Source of the DNA: Microvirga splendida | GTDB lineage: Bacteria > Pseudomonadota > Alphaproteobacteria > Rhizobiales > Beijerinckiaceae | DNA: 64,000 nucleotides | Direction of reading: 5' to 3' | Assembly (NCBI RefSeq): GCF_016427565.1 | Contig: NZ_JAELXT010000007.1 | Span: 1 to 64,000 of the forward strand | In this document: positions 16,486 through 24,998 of the stretch, piece after piece | Layout: every line of letters begins with the position of its first letter | Position numbering within the stretch: position 1 is the first letter of the stretch | Translations under genes and position numbers: made by a program | The notes under the pieces: model-generated | Databases searched by the model: none | What the model saw: the letters and a program-made list of their open reading frames with translations, nothing else | Told to the model about the DNA's origin: nothing

Positions 16486-17103
16486 TTGCGTCTCGATACC
16501 GGACGAAGCAGCCAAAAGGCACGCACCCGGCAGGCTCTCCTGGCGGCGGCACGACAGGTGATGGAGCGCGGTGAGCCCGCCACGGTCTTGGCTGCGGCCC
16601 AGGAGGCGGGCATCTCCAAGGCGACAGCCTACCGCTACTTCTCCACGTCGGAGACCTTGGTCCTGGAGGCCGCTCTCGACGCGAAGGTCGCCACCCCTGA
16701 GGAGATCGTCGGAGACGCCCAGGACGTGCGGGAGAGAGTGCTCCGGGTGCAGCGGTATCTGTTCACGCTCACCCGTGCATCTGAGACCAAGTTCCGGCTG
16801 TTCCTGGCGCGGGCGTTGGATGCATCTGTTGCTGATCCTAGGGATGCCAGCCGTGAGATAAGAGGGGGGCGCCGCCTGCCGATGTATGAGCATGCGCTCG
16901 CTCCCGTGCGGTCGCGCCTGTCCCGGAAGCAGTTTCAATTCCTCGTTCTGTCCCTGTCTGCCGCTTCCGGAATGGAGAGCTATCTGGCTCTGAAGGATGT
17001 CTGCCGGGTCGACGACGCCATGGCTGACAGGATTGCGGCCTCAAACATCGAGGCCATTCTCGACAGGCTCCTGACCCAGGCGCTTGAAGGGACCAAACCA
17101 TAA
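16486..17103 (+). CDS. TetR-family transcriptional regulator
   Basis: This 205-residue protein has an N-terminal helix-turn-helix: RQALLAAARQVMERG, then AAAQEAGISKATAYRYFSTSETL (about 33-57). The C-terminal ligand domain has no recognised specificity. The frame begins at TTG 16486, and a weak GAGAG lies upstream. It is divergent from the cupin gene with a palindrome between, which suggests that it represses both. The ligand is unknown, probably a small hydrophobic or aromatic compound. Confidence 0.8.
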   Translation: MRLDTGRSSQKARTRQALLAAARQVMERGEPATVLAAAQEAGISKATAYRYFSTSETLVLEAALDAKVATPEEIVGDAQDVRERVLRVQRYLFTLTRASETKFRLFLARALDASVADPRDASREIRGGRRLPMYEHALAPVRSRLSRKQFQFLVLSLSAASGMESYLALKDVCRVDDAMADRIAASNIEAILDRLLTQALEGTKP

Positions 17104-17185
17104 GCTCGCATCAGGCCGTCGAAGCTCCCGCCATCTCCACAGCGGGCGCGATGTTATCGGTGGCGACCTTGAGGAGAGCGGATGG

Positions 17186-18268
17186 TCATGCGTCGCCGCT
17201 CAACCTGGACAACCTCGAAAGCGTCTCCGCGGCAAGCTGGCGTGTCAGGTCGCCCGCTGGGGCTTCTCGGCCGAGAGCGCCAGCCTGCCCGGACCAGAAC
17301 GGCGAGAAGTCTCCCGATCCAGCCTGCTCGGCCTTGGCCCTGAGGGGAGCGAGGGCACCCGTGGCCAGCGGGAACTCCGGCGAGAGTTCCGACATCGGGC
17401 CGACCTCGCGCACGATGCGGTTGGTGATCCCACGGGCCGGCCGGCCTGTGAAGACGTCGGTCAGCACGGTGTCGTTGTCCTTGGCGCGCCTGAGCGCCTC
17501 TCGGTGGAGCGGGCCGACCTTGGCCTCGGGACAGAACAGATACGCCGTGCCGATCTGGACCGCCGAGGCTCCCAGAGCAAAGGCGGCGGCGATGCCCCGC
17601 GCGTCAGCGATGCCTCCTGCGGCAATTACCGGCACCGCCACGGCATCCACGACCTGCGGCACCAATGCCATCGTGCCAGCCTGCGTGGTGATGTCCTGAG
17701 ACAGGAACAGGCCGCGATGTCCGCCAGCCTCGTAGCCCTGCGCAATGACGGCATTGCAGCCTTTGTCTTCAAGCCATCGCGCTTCTTCCACAGTGGTGGC
17801 CGAGGAGATGATCTTCGCGCCGGTCGCCCGGACCCGCTCCAGAAGGCTTCGCTCGGGTAGCCCGAAATGGAAGCTGACCACCTCCGGCGCGAACTCCTCC
17901 ACCAGGTCGCACATGGCGCTGTCGAACGGGGCACGGGCCGCCGCGGGAGCAGGTGTCCTTGGGTCGAGCCCGAGCTCAACGTAGTAGCTCTCCAGGCGCC
18001 GCTTCCAGGCCGCCTCGCGGGCCGGATCGGCCTGTGGCGGGTTGTGACAGAAGAAATTGAGGTTGATCGGTCGCGAGGTGCGTTGGCGAATGATCCCAAG
18101 TTCGGTCCGCATCTGCTCAGGGCTGAGCATCGCGCAGGGCAGGGAACCGAGGCCGCCTGCCTCGGAGACCGCGACCACCATCTCGGACCCAACCGAACCC
18201 GCCATGGGCGCCTGGATGATCGGCAGTTCGATCCCAAAGAGATCCTGAATGCGACGGTCTGCCCACAT
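17186..18268 (-). CDS. Nitronate monooxygenase / 2-nitropropane dioxygenase-family flavoprotein
   Basis: This 360-residue TIM-barrel flavoprotein has LPIIQAPMAGSVGSEMV at the N-terminus, INLNFFCHNPP, VVSFHFGLP, the FMN-binding AQGYEAGGHRG, VPVIAAGGIADARG and GASAVQIGTAYLFCPEA. These match nitronate monooxygenases, which oxidise toxic nitronates using FMN and O2. Some family members are enoyl reductases or unknown oxidases, so the substrate is uncertain. The ATG at 18268 begins the family's usual N-terminus; longer in-frame starts have no similarity. It converges on the TetR gene. Confidence 0.85.
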   Translation of the reverse strand: MWADRRIQDLFGIELPIIQAPMAGSVGSEMVVAVSEAGGLGSLPCAMLSPEQMRTELGIIRQRTSRPINLNFFCHNPPQADPAREAAWKRRLESYYVELGLDPRTPAPAAARAPFDSAMCDLVEEFAPEVVSFHFGLPERSLLERVRATGAKIISSATTVEEARWLEDKGCNAVIAQGYEAGGHRGLFLSQDITTQAGTMALVPQVVDAVAVPVIAAGGIADARGIAAAFALGASAVQIGTAYLFCPEAKVGPLHREALRRAKDNDTVLTDVFTGRPARGITNRIVREVGPMSELSPEFPLATGALAPLRAKAEQAGSGDFSPFWSGQAGALGREAPAGDLTRQLAAETLSRLSRLSGDA

Positions 18269-18757
18269 GCGTCCATCCCTTGCCCAATAACCACGGCGAT
18301 CCGCTGCCACGACAACGAGGTGTACAGGGAAGCAGGGCGGGGGAACAACCGGGCTTCTGGCGTGAGGCCCCCTGAATGCACGAAAACCCGCACGGGCCAG
18401 TCCGGGCCTTCTGGATTGCACAGGCCCGGACTGGCATTTGGCGTGGGGAACAAGTCTGTTAATGCTGCCTAGACAAGCTAGGCCTTGGAGGCGCAAGCCG
18501 CAGATCACCCTTGGCGCACGTGGATCCGAACCTGCATGATCGCTTCACCGTCATAGCCCTCCTGCGGGTCCGCCTGAAGGCAACGTCTACCGGATCCGGG
18601 TTCGGGGGCGGACATCGCCTGTCACGACGCCCAGCGCGGTGCAGTCCCGGCTGCTTCAGGGGGAGGGCTGCCGGCTGTCCTGTCAGTTCCCACGGACCCG
18701 CCCGATGGACGCCGCCGTTCTCACCGGCATCTGACCCTGAACAGGAGTGCCCGGATC
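18269..18757. other. Intergenic region with a long hairpin
   Basis: About 490 bases without a gene. The feature of note is the 14-bp inverted repeat at 18396-18435. No operator was recognised upstream of the channel gene. Confidence 0.45.
18396..18435. repeat. Perfect 14-bp inverted repeat (hairpin)
   Basis: GCCAGTCCGGGCCT and its exact reverse complement flank a 12-base loop. No T-run follows on the plus strand, so it is not a classic terminator there. The core AGTCCGGGCC recurs in the hairpin after nirK at 21287. Confidence 0.6.
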
Positions 18758-19549
18758 ATGAACGACACGCCCCGTGAGAACGAGGTGGAGGAGCGCTGGA
18801 GCACGCTCCACGACCTTGAGGAGTGGCTGCAAGCACCGATGATGGTGCTCAGCTTTGCCTGGCTCGTGCTCGTCATCGTCGAGCTGGTGTGGGGGACCAT
18901 CCGCCTGCTGGAGGTCTTCGGCACGGCAATCTGGGTTGCCTTCATCGTCGAGTTCGCGATCCGATTTGCGCTTGCTCCCCGCAAGACTTCGTTTCTGAGG
19001 CGCAACTGGCTCACGGTGATCGCCTTGGTCGTGCCGGCCTTCCGGCTGCTGCGGGGGCTCCGCTTCCTCAAGCTTGCCCGGGCGGCACGGGGCTTCCGGC
19101 TCGTGCGCATCGTCGGCACCGCCAACCGGGGTATGAACGCGCTGCGGGCCAGCCTGAGCCGGCGCGGGCTTGGATATGCCATTGTCCTGACCGTCCTGAT
19201 CACGCTGCTCGGGGCCGGCGGCATGCTGGCCTTCGAGCCCGCCCCGGAGGTTCAGGGCGGCTTCGCCAGCTATGCGGACGCGCTGTGGTGGACCGGGATG
19301 TTGCTGACCACCATGGGAAGCGAGTTCTGGCCCCGGAGCCTGGAGGGCCGCATCCTGTGCTTTCTGCTGTCTCTGTATGGCTTTGCCGTGTTCGGCTACA
19401 TCACCGCAAGCTTCGCCTCGTTCTTTGTCGAGCGTGATGCCGCCGCACCCGAGGCGGAGACCGCGAGCGGCGCCGACCTGGCCGCCCTGCGGGCCGAGAT
19501 CGCGGCGCTGCGGGCCGACCTCGCCAGGGACAAGGGCAGCCACTCATAA
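18758..19549 (+). CDS. Voltage-gated-like ion channel with unusual selectivity filter
   Basis: This 263-residue protein has the Ion_trans layout: four hydrophobic segments (about 28-45, 53-72, 82-95, 140-158), an arginine-rich S4-like helix (RLLRGLRFLKLARAARGFRLVR, split about 96-117), a pore loop and a last helix. The filter reads TTMGSEFWP at 184-192 where potassium channels have TVGYG, so it is probably not a standard potassium channel. The C-terminal AADLAALRAEIAALRADLAR-type stretch forms a coiled coil, which would support a tetramer. It acts in the inner membrane. The transported ion is unknown. Confidence 0.8.
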   Translation: MNDTPRENEVEERWSTLHDLEEWLQAPMMVLSFAWLVLVIVELVWGTIRLLEVFGTAIWVAFIVEFAIRFALAPRKTSFLRRNWLTVIALVVPAFRLLRGLRFLKLARAARGFRLVRIVGTANRGMNALRASLSRRGLGYAIVLTVLITLLGAGGMLAFEPAPEVQGGFASYADALWWTGMLLTTMGSEFWPRSLEGRILCFLLSLYGFAVFGYITASFASFFVERDAAAPEAETASGADLAALRAEIAALRADLARDKGSHS

Positions 19550-19771
19550 CAGGCAACCCAAACGGCACCGGCCATGGCCGCGTCGTCCGACAGCTGCCGA
19601 CGGGCTCGCCGTCCGCGATGTTCTCCACCAACGCCTCCGAGGGACAGGGTTTGGAACTTGGCGCCATGCATCGCACCGCCTTACCCGCCATCCTCAGTCT
19701 TATTGAGCCAGAGCAACGAGCGGGCCGCGCGGCTGCGGTAACGAGAAGGCTCAACTGATCCGGTGGTCCCG

Positions 19772-20407
19772 ATGAATTATCCAAGCTTCTTCGACGAGGC
19801 GCCCCGCCTCACGCTCTACGATCCCCTGAGCGCCTTCCTCGGCGCCACCGCAGATGGATTGGTCGAGTACAGTTACCTCGATGCGGTCAAGCTGGCCGGG
19901 CATTCCTGCCCGACCGTGGCCGGCGCCTACCTCATGACGCTGCAGGCGCTCAGGTATCTGTATCAAGGCGGAATCCCGGTGCGGGGCGACATCGACGTCA
20001 CGCTGGGCCAGGACGCCTCCGAGGGCGTGGCCGGCGTGATGGCTTCGGTGGCCACCCTCCTGACCGGAGCTGCGGGCGAGGGCGGGTTCAAGGGGATCGC
20101 AGGACGGTTCGAGCGCCGTGACCGGCTCGCCTTCGGGGCCGCCATCGACGGGGAGATCCAGTTCACCCGTCGCGATACGGGCGAGGGCGTCATCGCGAGC
20201 CTGAACTCCGCCGCCGTGCCGCTTCATGCCGACGCCCGACCGCTGTTCCAGCGGGTGCTTGGCGGCGAGGCCTCCCCGGCGGAAGCCCAGGAGTTCCGCC
20301 GGCTGTGGCAGGACCGCGTCCGGCAGCTGCTGCTCGACCACGCCGACGATCCGAATGTAGTCCTGCTGACGCTCGTGCCGGGCACAGCCTCCGCGTCAGC
20401 GGCCTGA
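19772..20407 (+). CDS. FmdE-like protein
   Basis: This 211-residue protein has the GHSCPTVAGAYLMT motif (about 44-57) of the FmdE family, in which H and C bind a metal (zinc or iron), followed by RGDIDVTLGQDASEG. FmdE is linked in methanogens to formylmethanofuran dehydrogenase, but bacterial members occur in other redox settings and have no settled role. No transmembrane segment is seen. ATG 19772 is preferred over GTG 19763. It precedes the DUF6522 gene by 45 bases, so the two may form an operon. Confidence 0.75.
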   Translation: MNYPSFFDEAPRLTLYDPLSAFLGATADGLVEYSYLDAVKLAGHSCPTVAGAYLMTLQALRYLYQGGIPVRGDIDVTLGQDASEGVAGVMASVATLLTGAAGEGGFKGIAGRFERRDRLAFGAAIDGEIQFTRRDTGEGVIASLNSAAVPLHADARPLFQRVLGGEASPAEAQEFRRLWQDRVRQLLLDHADDPNVVLLTLVPGTASASAA

Positions 20408-20452
20408 CGAAACCGTCTCCTCTGTCCGGCCGCATCACTGAAGGGAGCCCCC

Positions 20453-20743
20453 ATGCCCGAGATCGAGATCCAGGACGGCACGATCCAGGTTGATGCCTCG
20501 GTTCTCGGAGAGGGCCTGGGCGTGGAGCCGTCGCACGTGCCGGAGCTGCTCCGCCGCGGGGCGATCACCAGCCGCTGCGAGCGTGGCATCGGCGAGGACG
20601 AGGGCCGTTTCCGGCTCACGTTCTTCCATGCCGGTCGGCGGCTGCGCCTTGTCGTCGACGCGGCCGGGCGCATCCTGCAGCGCTCCAGCATCGACTACGG
20701 CGACCGGGCGCTGCCGGGAGCCCTGCGCCGGCCGGGCCGGTGA
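20453..20743 (+). CDS. DUF6522-family small protein
   Basis: This 96-residue protein has the DUF6522 features: an N-terminal VDASVLGEGLGVEPSHVPELLRRGAITS helix-turn segment, CERGIGEDEGRFRLTFFHAGRRLRL and VVDAAGRILQRSSID. The single cysteine and acidic GEDEG are conserved in the family as I recall it. Function is unknown; its members often lie near denitrification or heme-copper oxidase genes. GGGAG lies upstream of the ATG. Confidence 0.75.
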   Translation: MPEIEIQDGTIQVDASVLGEGLGVEPSHVPELLRRGAITSRCERGIGEDEGRFRLTFFHAGRRLRLVVDAAGRILQRSSIDYGDRALPGALRRPGR

Positions 20744-20783
20744 ACTCCCTCTGACAGGCATGATCGGCGCCCGGACTTGCGGG

Positions 20784-21179
20784 TCAGGCCGCTTGGCTGC
20801 CACGCAGGTCAAGTCCTCCAGCCCGGACCATGTCCTCGGCGCCGCGCGTTGCCGCCGCCCTGATGTCCTCGAACAGCAGCGCGATCTCTTGGAATACGCT
20901 CAGGTCCGTCTCGTCTGTCGAGACGGTGTCGAGCTCACCGACGAGTTCGAGCAACGCCCCAATGCGCTCCGCTTGGTGGCGGGCATCGAGGATCAGGCCG
21001 CGGAGCTGGCGCCGGTTCTCCAGGGCCTCGAACCGCTCCAGCGCGGCGTCGAGCTTGCCGCGGCAGCGGCAGTCCAGGTCGAGGGTGTCCATGACGGCGC
21101 GCACGCGCGTCAGCAGAGGCGAGGGGGCCGGTGGGGTGGCCGGGCCGGGAGCGGCGACCTCGTGCAGCTCGGGTTTCAT
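20784..21179 (-). CDS. Hypothetical protein under an NnrR-type box
   Basis: This 131-residue protein is mostly alpha-helical with a CRCRGK segment near residue 40. No known domain is recognised. ATG 21179 is chosen for GGAG seven bases upstream; the longer in-frame start at 21287 has no site and would run across the box. An NnrR-type box lies about 86 bases upstream, which ties it to the denitrification regulon, and nirK lies beyond a terminator. Confidence 0.6.
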   Translation of the reverse strand: MKPELHEVAAPGPATPPAPSPLLTRVRAVMDTLDLDCRCRGKLDAALERFEALENRRQLRGLILDARHQAERIGALLELVGELDTVSTDETDLSVFQEIALLFEDIRAAATRGAEDMVRAGGLDLRGSQAA

Positions 21180-21258
21180 CAGCAGTCTCCGTCGGGTTTG
21201 AGGTGGTGGCGGTGTTTGCCCTGCGACGCCAGAAAGACAGATGCCGGTCCTGGCTTCG

Positions 21259-21272
21259 TTGCCCTGGCGCAA
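21259..21272 (-). promoter_or_regulatory. NnrR/FNR-type box
   Basis: TTGCCCTGGCGCAA is TTG-N8-CAA with CG-rich halves. It lies between the nirK terminator and the hypothetical gene 20784-21179, which it probably controls. Confidence 0.55.
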
Positions 21273-21286
21273 AAACACGAGACGCA

Positions 21287-21313
21287 AAAAGTCCGGGCCA
21301 GGCCCGGACTTTT
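21287..21313 (-). terminator. nirK terminator hairpin
   Basis: AAAAGTCCGGGCC pairs perfectly with GGCCCGGACTTTT about a single central base, giving a GC-rich stem with A/T tails on both strands. It follows the nirK stop by about 20 bases and could stop transcription both ways. Confidence 0.8.
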
Positions 21314-21334
21314 CATCACATCGAATTGCCGCTG

Positions 21335-22435
21335 TCAGTGACCGCTGGTCGACATGGCCGACTTCTCGGGGTTGTGGTCCTTGAAGATCGTGGGGTTCTC
21401 GGGGCCCTCGACCTGCAGGATGCCGGCCAGCCCACGCTCAACCCGGCTCAGGGCATGATCGACCAGAACGTAGTTGCCGGGTACCTCGACCTTGAAGTCC
21501 ACCACGCTGGCGCCGCCGGGAGGGGTGGTGATCGTCTGGACGTCCTTCAGCGGATCGGTGGTCAGCGACCCCATGTTGTAGGCCTTGTCGAAGATCTCCC
21601 CGATCACGTGGAACGAAGAGGTGTAGTTGGGGCCACCGACGCCGAAGTAGACCCGGACCGTCTCGCCGACCTTCGCCTTGAGAGGGTTCTTCTTCAGGGC
21701 CTCGGTGCTGCCGTTGAAGATGAAGTACTCGGGACGCTCGCTGATCAGCTTGTCGTAGCTCTCCTCCACGAGTCCCTTCGTGCCGAACGCCTGCTCGGTG
21801 TAGATCTCGCCCTGCATGACGTAGAACTCGTGGTCGACCTTCGGCAGGCCGTCCTCCGGCTCCACCAGGATCATCCCGTACATGCCGTTGGCGATGTGCT
21901 GGGCCACCATCGGGGTGGCGCAATGGTAGACGTACAGGCCTGGGTTCAGCGCCTTGAATTCGAAGCCGCGGGTCTCGCCGGGCGCCGCCTCGGTGGCCTT
22001 CGCGCCGCCGCCGGGGCCGGTGACCGCATGGAAGTCGACGTTGTGCATCACCATGCTGTCGTCATGGTTCTTGAGCTTGACCTCGACGGTGTCGCCCACC
22101 CGCACCCGGACGAAGGGACCGGGAACCTTCTTGTTGAAGGTCCAGTAGTGGTAGCTGGTGCCGTCGGCCAGTTCACCCGTCACCTCGACGGTTTCCAGAT
22201 CGACCTTGACCCGCTGCGGGCCACGCTTGCCGATGGGGCCCGGAAGATCGGTGGGCAGGCGCACCACGCTCACCGGAGCTGCCTCGGTGGCAGCGTGGGC
22301 GTGCGTCGTGGCGGCCGCCACCTTGTCGCCTGCGTTGGCTGCGAGCGGGGCGCCGAGCCAGGCTGCGCCGGCAAGGGCTACAACGGCAGCGGTCGCAAGC
22401 AGCGGCCGGCGTCCCGGGATCTTCAGGGTCTTCAT
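21335..22435 (-). CDS. nirK: Copper-containing nitrite reductase
   Basis: This 366-residue NirK reduces nitrite to NO in the periplasm, receiving electrons from pseudoazurin or cytochrome c. It has a signal peptide (hydrophobic ALAGAAWLGAPLAANA region) and a leading RR. The type 1 copper ligands lie in MHNVDFHA, YHCATP, VAQH and NGMYG. The type 2 histidines lie in VDFHA, YHCATP and SSFHVIG. ATG 22435 is chosen of three consecutive ATGs for the GGAG spacing. It is divergent from hemN with two FNR-family boxes between, and it ends at a strong hairpin. Copper supply probably comes from the 53-57 kb module. Confidence 0.97.
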   Translation of the reverse strand: MKTLKIPGRRPLLATAAVVALAGAAWLGAPLAANAGDKVAAATTHAHAATEAAPVSVVRLPTDLPGPIGKRGPQRVKVDLETVEVTGELADGTSYHYWTFNKKVPGPFVRVRVGDTVEVKLKNHDDSMVMHNVDFHAVTGPGGGAKATEAAPGETRGFEFKALNPGLYVYHCATPMVAQHIANGMYGMILVEPEDGLPKVDHEFYVMQGEIYTEQAFGTKGLVEESYDKLISERPEYFIFNGSTEALKKNPLKAKVGETVRVYFGVGGPNYTSSFHVIGEIFDKAYNMGSLTTDPLKDVQTITTPPGGASVVDFKVEVPGNYVLVDHALSRVERGLAGILQVEGPENPTIFKDHNPEKSAMSTSGH

Positions 22436-22521
22436 CATCATCTCCTCTATGGGACCGCCTGGCGGATCGTTCTGGTCCGTCATCGGATGGAGACTTTGTA
22501 CTCCTCAGCTTCCCAGGCTTA

Positions 22522-22537
22522 TTTGCTGCAGCGCAAA
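22522..22537 (-). promoter_or_regulatory. NnrR-type box for nirK
   Basis: TTTGCTGCAGCGCAAA is a near-perfect dyad, with TTG-N8-CAA inside ATTTGC...GCAAAT (22521-22538). It is centred about 95 bases before the nirK start; a class II promoter would start near 22488. Confidence 0.75.
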
Positions 22538-22589
22538 TACATTGGCGAATGCGCTCGAAGGCGCGTGATTTTTGCTGAACGTCCTCAAG

Positions 22590-22605
22590 GATTTGATCCA
22601 GATCA
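22590..22605 (+). promoter_or_regulatory. FNR/FixK-type box for hemN
   Basis: TTTGATCCAGATCAAA is a perfect TTTGAT-N4-ATCAAA palindrome, of the FNR/FixK (TTGA-TCAA) type and not the TTGC type seen beside nirK. It is centred about 152 bases before the hemN start. Much of 22436-22749 is otherwise non-coding. Confidence 0.75.
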
Positions 22606-22749
22606 AATGATGTATGCACTGCGGTCGGAAAGCCGCCGGATCATATTGAGCAAGCGCAAGGAACCCCGGCGGAAGTTGCCGTACACCCCCTTGCATCAAG
22701 GGCGGACAGCCTCCCGGAGGATGGTCCGCCGCATGTACGGGATTGCACC

Positions 22750-24102
22750 ATGAAAGACGACCTGAGAGCGCGCTACGGCGAAGAGCGGCTTCCGCGCTAC
22801 ACAAGCTACCCGACGGCGCCGCAGTTCTCCGACGCCACGGGGCACGAGGCCTATGGGACGTGGCTCGCATCCCTGCCGGCCGAGACGAGCACTTCACTGT
22901 ACCTTCACGTGCCGTTCTGCCGCTCGATGTGCTGGTACTGCGGCTGCCACACCACCATCACCCAGCGCGATGCGCCGATTGTCGACTACCTTGATGTCCT
23001 CCGCCGGGAGATCGGCCTCGTCGCGGAGCGCCTGACCGGACCGCTGCCGGTCCGCCATGTCCATTTCGGTGGCGGGACGCCAACCATCATGGAGCCCTCC
23101 GAGCTGCTCGGCCTCATGGCCCTGATGCGGCAGAAATTCTCCCTCAGTGAGGAGACCGAGATTGCAGTCGAGATCGACCCGCGCACCCTGACCAAGACGA
23201 TGACGAAGACCCTGGGGGAGGCGGGCGTCACCCGGGCCAGCCTCGGCGTGCAGAGCTTCGACCCGGTGGTTCAGAAGGCCATCAACCGCATCCAGAGCTT
23301 CGAGCAGACGGCACGGGCCACGAACGGCCTGCGGGAGGCCGGTGTGCATGGGATCAACTTCGACCTGATCTACGGCCTGCCGCACCAGACGGTGGCGTCC
23401 TGTGTCGACACCGTGCGCAAGAGCATCGAGCTGCGCCCCGAGCGCTTTTCCGTCTTCGGCTACGCGCACATCCCGACGTTCAAGAAGCATCAGCGCAAGA
23501 TCGACGAGGCCGCGCTGCCCGACGGCGCCGCCCGCTACGAGCAGGCCGAGGCCATCGCCGAGGCGCTCGATGAAGCCGGTTACCGCCGGATCGGCCTCGA
23601 CCACTACGCCCTGCCTGAGGACACGATGGTGCAGGCCCAGGTCGACGGCGTCCTGCACCGCAACTTCCAGGGCTACACCACCGACCCCAGCGACGTGCTG
23701 ATCGGCTTTGGGGCGTCAGCCATCGGACGGCTGACGCAGGGCTATGCCCAGAACGAGGTCGTGCTGGGCCGCTATGCCGAGCGCATCTCGCGCGGCGAAC
23801 TGGCCACCGCGAAGGGCTATGCCCTCACGGCAGACGACCGCCTGCGGGCCGATCTGATCGAGCGGGTGATGTGCGACTTCAAGGTCGACGTGGCGCAGGT
23901 GTGCGGCCGGCACGGCGTGGCGCCTGAGACCATCCTGCAGTCGATCCCGCGGCTGCGGATGCTGGAAGGCGACGGCGTCATCCGGCTCGATGGCAGCGTG
24001 CTGTCGGTGAATGACGACACCCGCTTCCTGGTGCGGAGCGTGGCATCCGCGTTCGACGCCTACCTCGGCCAGTCGGGCAGAACCCACAGCCGCGCGGTGT
24101 GA
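22750..24102 (+). CDS. hemN: Oxygen-independent coproporphyrinogen III oxidase
   Basis: This 450-residue radical SAM enzyme has the cluster cysteines C57, C61 and C64 in CRSMCWYCGC, followed by the SAM-binding GGGTP segment and the C-terminal HemN region. It oxidises coproporphyrinogen III to protoporphyrinogen IX without O2, supplying heme for cytochromes of denitrification. Length and motif order are normal. It is divergent from nirK, has an FNR/FixK box upstream and ends before a strong terminator. Confidence 0.97.
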   Translation: MKDDLRARYGEERLPRYTSYPTAPQFSDATGHEAYGTWLASLPAETSTSLYLHVPFCRSMCWYCGCHTTITQRDAPIVDYLDVLRREIGLVAERLTGPLPVRHVHFGGGTPTIMEPSELLGLMALMRQKFSLSEETEIAVEIDPRTLTKTMTKTLGEAGVTRASLGVQSFDPVVQKAINRIQSFEQTARATNGLREAGVHGINFDLIYGLPHQTVASCVDTVRKSIELRPERFSVFGYAHIPTFKKHQRKIDEAALPDGAARYEQAEAIAEALDEAGYRRIGLDHYALPEDTMVQAQVDGVLHRNFQGYTTDPSDVLIGFGASAIGRLTQGYAQNEVVLGRYAERISRGELATAKGYALTADDRLRADLIERVMCDFKVDVAQVCGRHGVAPETILQSIPRLRMLEGDGVIRLDGSVLSVNDDTRFLVRSVASAFDAYLGQSGRTHSRAV

Positions 24103-24112
24103 TGGCATCATG

Positions 24113-24154
24113 AAGCCCACAGGAACCGAACGTCGGCCCGGCTCCTGTGGGCTT
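24113..24154 (+). terminator. hemN terminator hairpin
   Basis: AAGCCCACAGGA pairs perfectly with TCCTGTGGGCTT across an 18-base loop, followed by GCTTGTT. It begins 10 bases after the hemN stop. Confidence 0.8.
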
Positions 24155-24206
24155 GCTTGTTCCGTTCGTATCGGTGGCGGCCTTCACTTCGCCACCGGTG
24201 GGTTCG

Positions 24207-24446
24207 TCATGCGCAGGACCGCACCTGGTAGACGTCGCCGGTCTTGGCATTCCGCTCCTCGTGAACCGGGCACTCATGCCAGCGGCGGTACTTGGGCGTC
24301 TGGCTTGCCTTCACGGGAGGGCAGGAGACCGGAACGGTGACGTATTCGTTGGTCAGGTGGTTGTAGGCATTTCTGTAGATGCACTCGGCGGAGGCCGGCG
24401 CTGCCGAGAGCAGGAGCACGGCGGTCAGAATGGCTTTGGTCGTCAT
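24207..24446 (-). CDS. Small secreted protein with four cysteines
   Basis: This 79-residue protein has a clear signal peptide (MTTKAILTAVLLLSAAPASA, cut before E) and a mature part with cysteines in ECIY, SCPP, ECPV and SCA. That suggests two disulfides or metal binding in the periplasm. No family is recognised. It lies on the nsrR strand 33 bases after its stop, so it may be co-transcribed with nsrR. Confidence 0.6.
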   Translation of the reverse strand: MTTKAILTAVLLLSAAPASAECIYRNAYNHLTNEYVTVPVSCPPVKASQTPKYRRWHECPVHEERNAKTGDVYQVRSCA

Positions 24447-24479
24447 GGCTCTTATTTCCTTCCGTTAGATGTGTTGATC

Positions 24480-24947
24480 TCAGGCAGTGGCGGCAAGGCC
24501 GCGGTCGCTTCCCTCGCCGACCCCGAGGCGCTGGCGGAGGGCCATGCGCGGGGCGGCCAAGTCGGCCAGCGTCACCTCGTCGAGCGAGGCGAAGAAGGCC
24601 TCCATGGCGCGGCCCATGGTGTGGGTGAGCAGGCAGGCGCCGCTCAGGATGCAGGTGGTCGGTCCGTCGCCCAGACACTCCACCAGAAGGGTGTCGTCCT
24701 CCAGGGCGCGAACGACCTCGCCCATGCGGATCGTGGAGGCGGGCCGGGCGAGCTTCAGGCCGCCGGCGCGTCCACGCACGCCCGTGACGTAGCCGAGGCT
24801 GACCAGGGTCTGCGCCACCTTCATCAGATGGTTGCGGGACAGCCCGTGACGCCTTGCGAGCTCCTCGATGGTGACGAGGCGCTCTTCGACGACGGCGAGG
24901 CTTATCAGCAGGCGCAGCGCAAAGTCGGTGTGGGACGTCAGCCTCAT
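24480..24947 (-). CDS. nsrR: NsrR-type Rrf2 repressor (NO sensor)
   Basis: This 155-residue Rrf2 protein has an N-terminal winged helix and the three cluster cysteines C91, C99 and C105 in ECLGDGPTTC and SGACLL, spaced as in NsrR. NsrR binds an iron-sulfur cluster that NO destroys, releasing its targets. It is divergent from the truncated hemoglobin gene with an NsrR-type operator between. IscR has a similar fold, but the operator supports NsrR. Confidence 0.85.
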   Translation of the reverse strand: MRLTSHTDFALRLLISLAVVEERLVTIEELARRHGLSRNHLMKVAQTLVSLGYVTGVRGRAGGLKLARPASTIRMGEVVRALEDDTLLVECLGDGPTTCILSGACLLTHTMGRAMEAFFASLDEVTLADLAAPRMALRQRLGVGEGSDRGLAATA

Positions 24948-24959
24948 TCGAACTCCTCA

Positions 24960-24982
24960 AAGATGCATTTAAAGTACATCTT
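24960..24982. promoter_or_regulatory. NsrR operator
   Basis: AAGATGCATTT-A-AAGTACATCTT is an 11-1-11 inverted repeat, with 9 of 11 positions matched, fitting the NsrR consensus. It lies between nsrR and the truncated hemoglobin gene and could repress both. A further half site, AAGGCATCTT, lies near 25011. Confidence 0.75.
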
Positions 24983-24998
24983 TTTGATCTTAAGCAAA
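24983..24998 (+). promoter_or_regulatory. FNR-family box next to the NsrR operator
   Basis: TTTGATCTTAAGCAAA carries TTG-N8-CAA and abuts the NsrR operator. It is centred about 35 bases before the truncated hemoglobin start. Direct control of the hemoglobin by both NsrR and an FNR-type protein is inferred. Confidence 0.6.
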
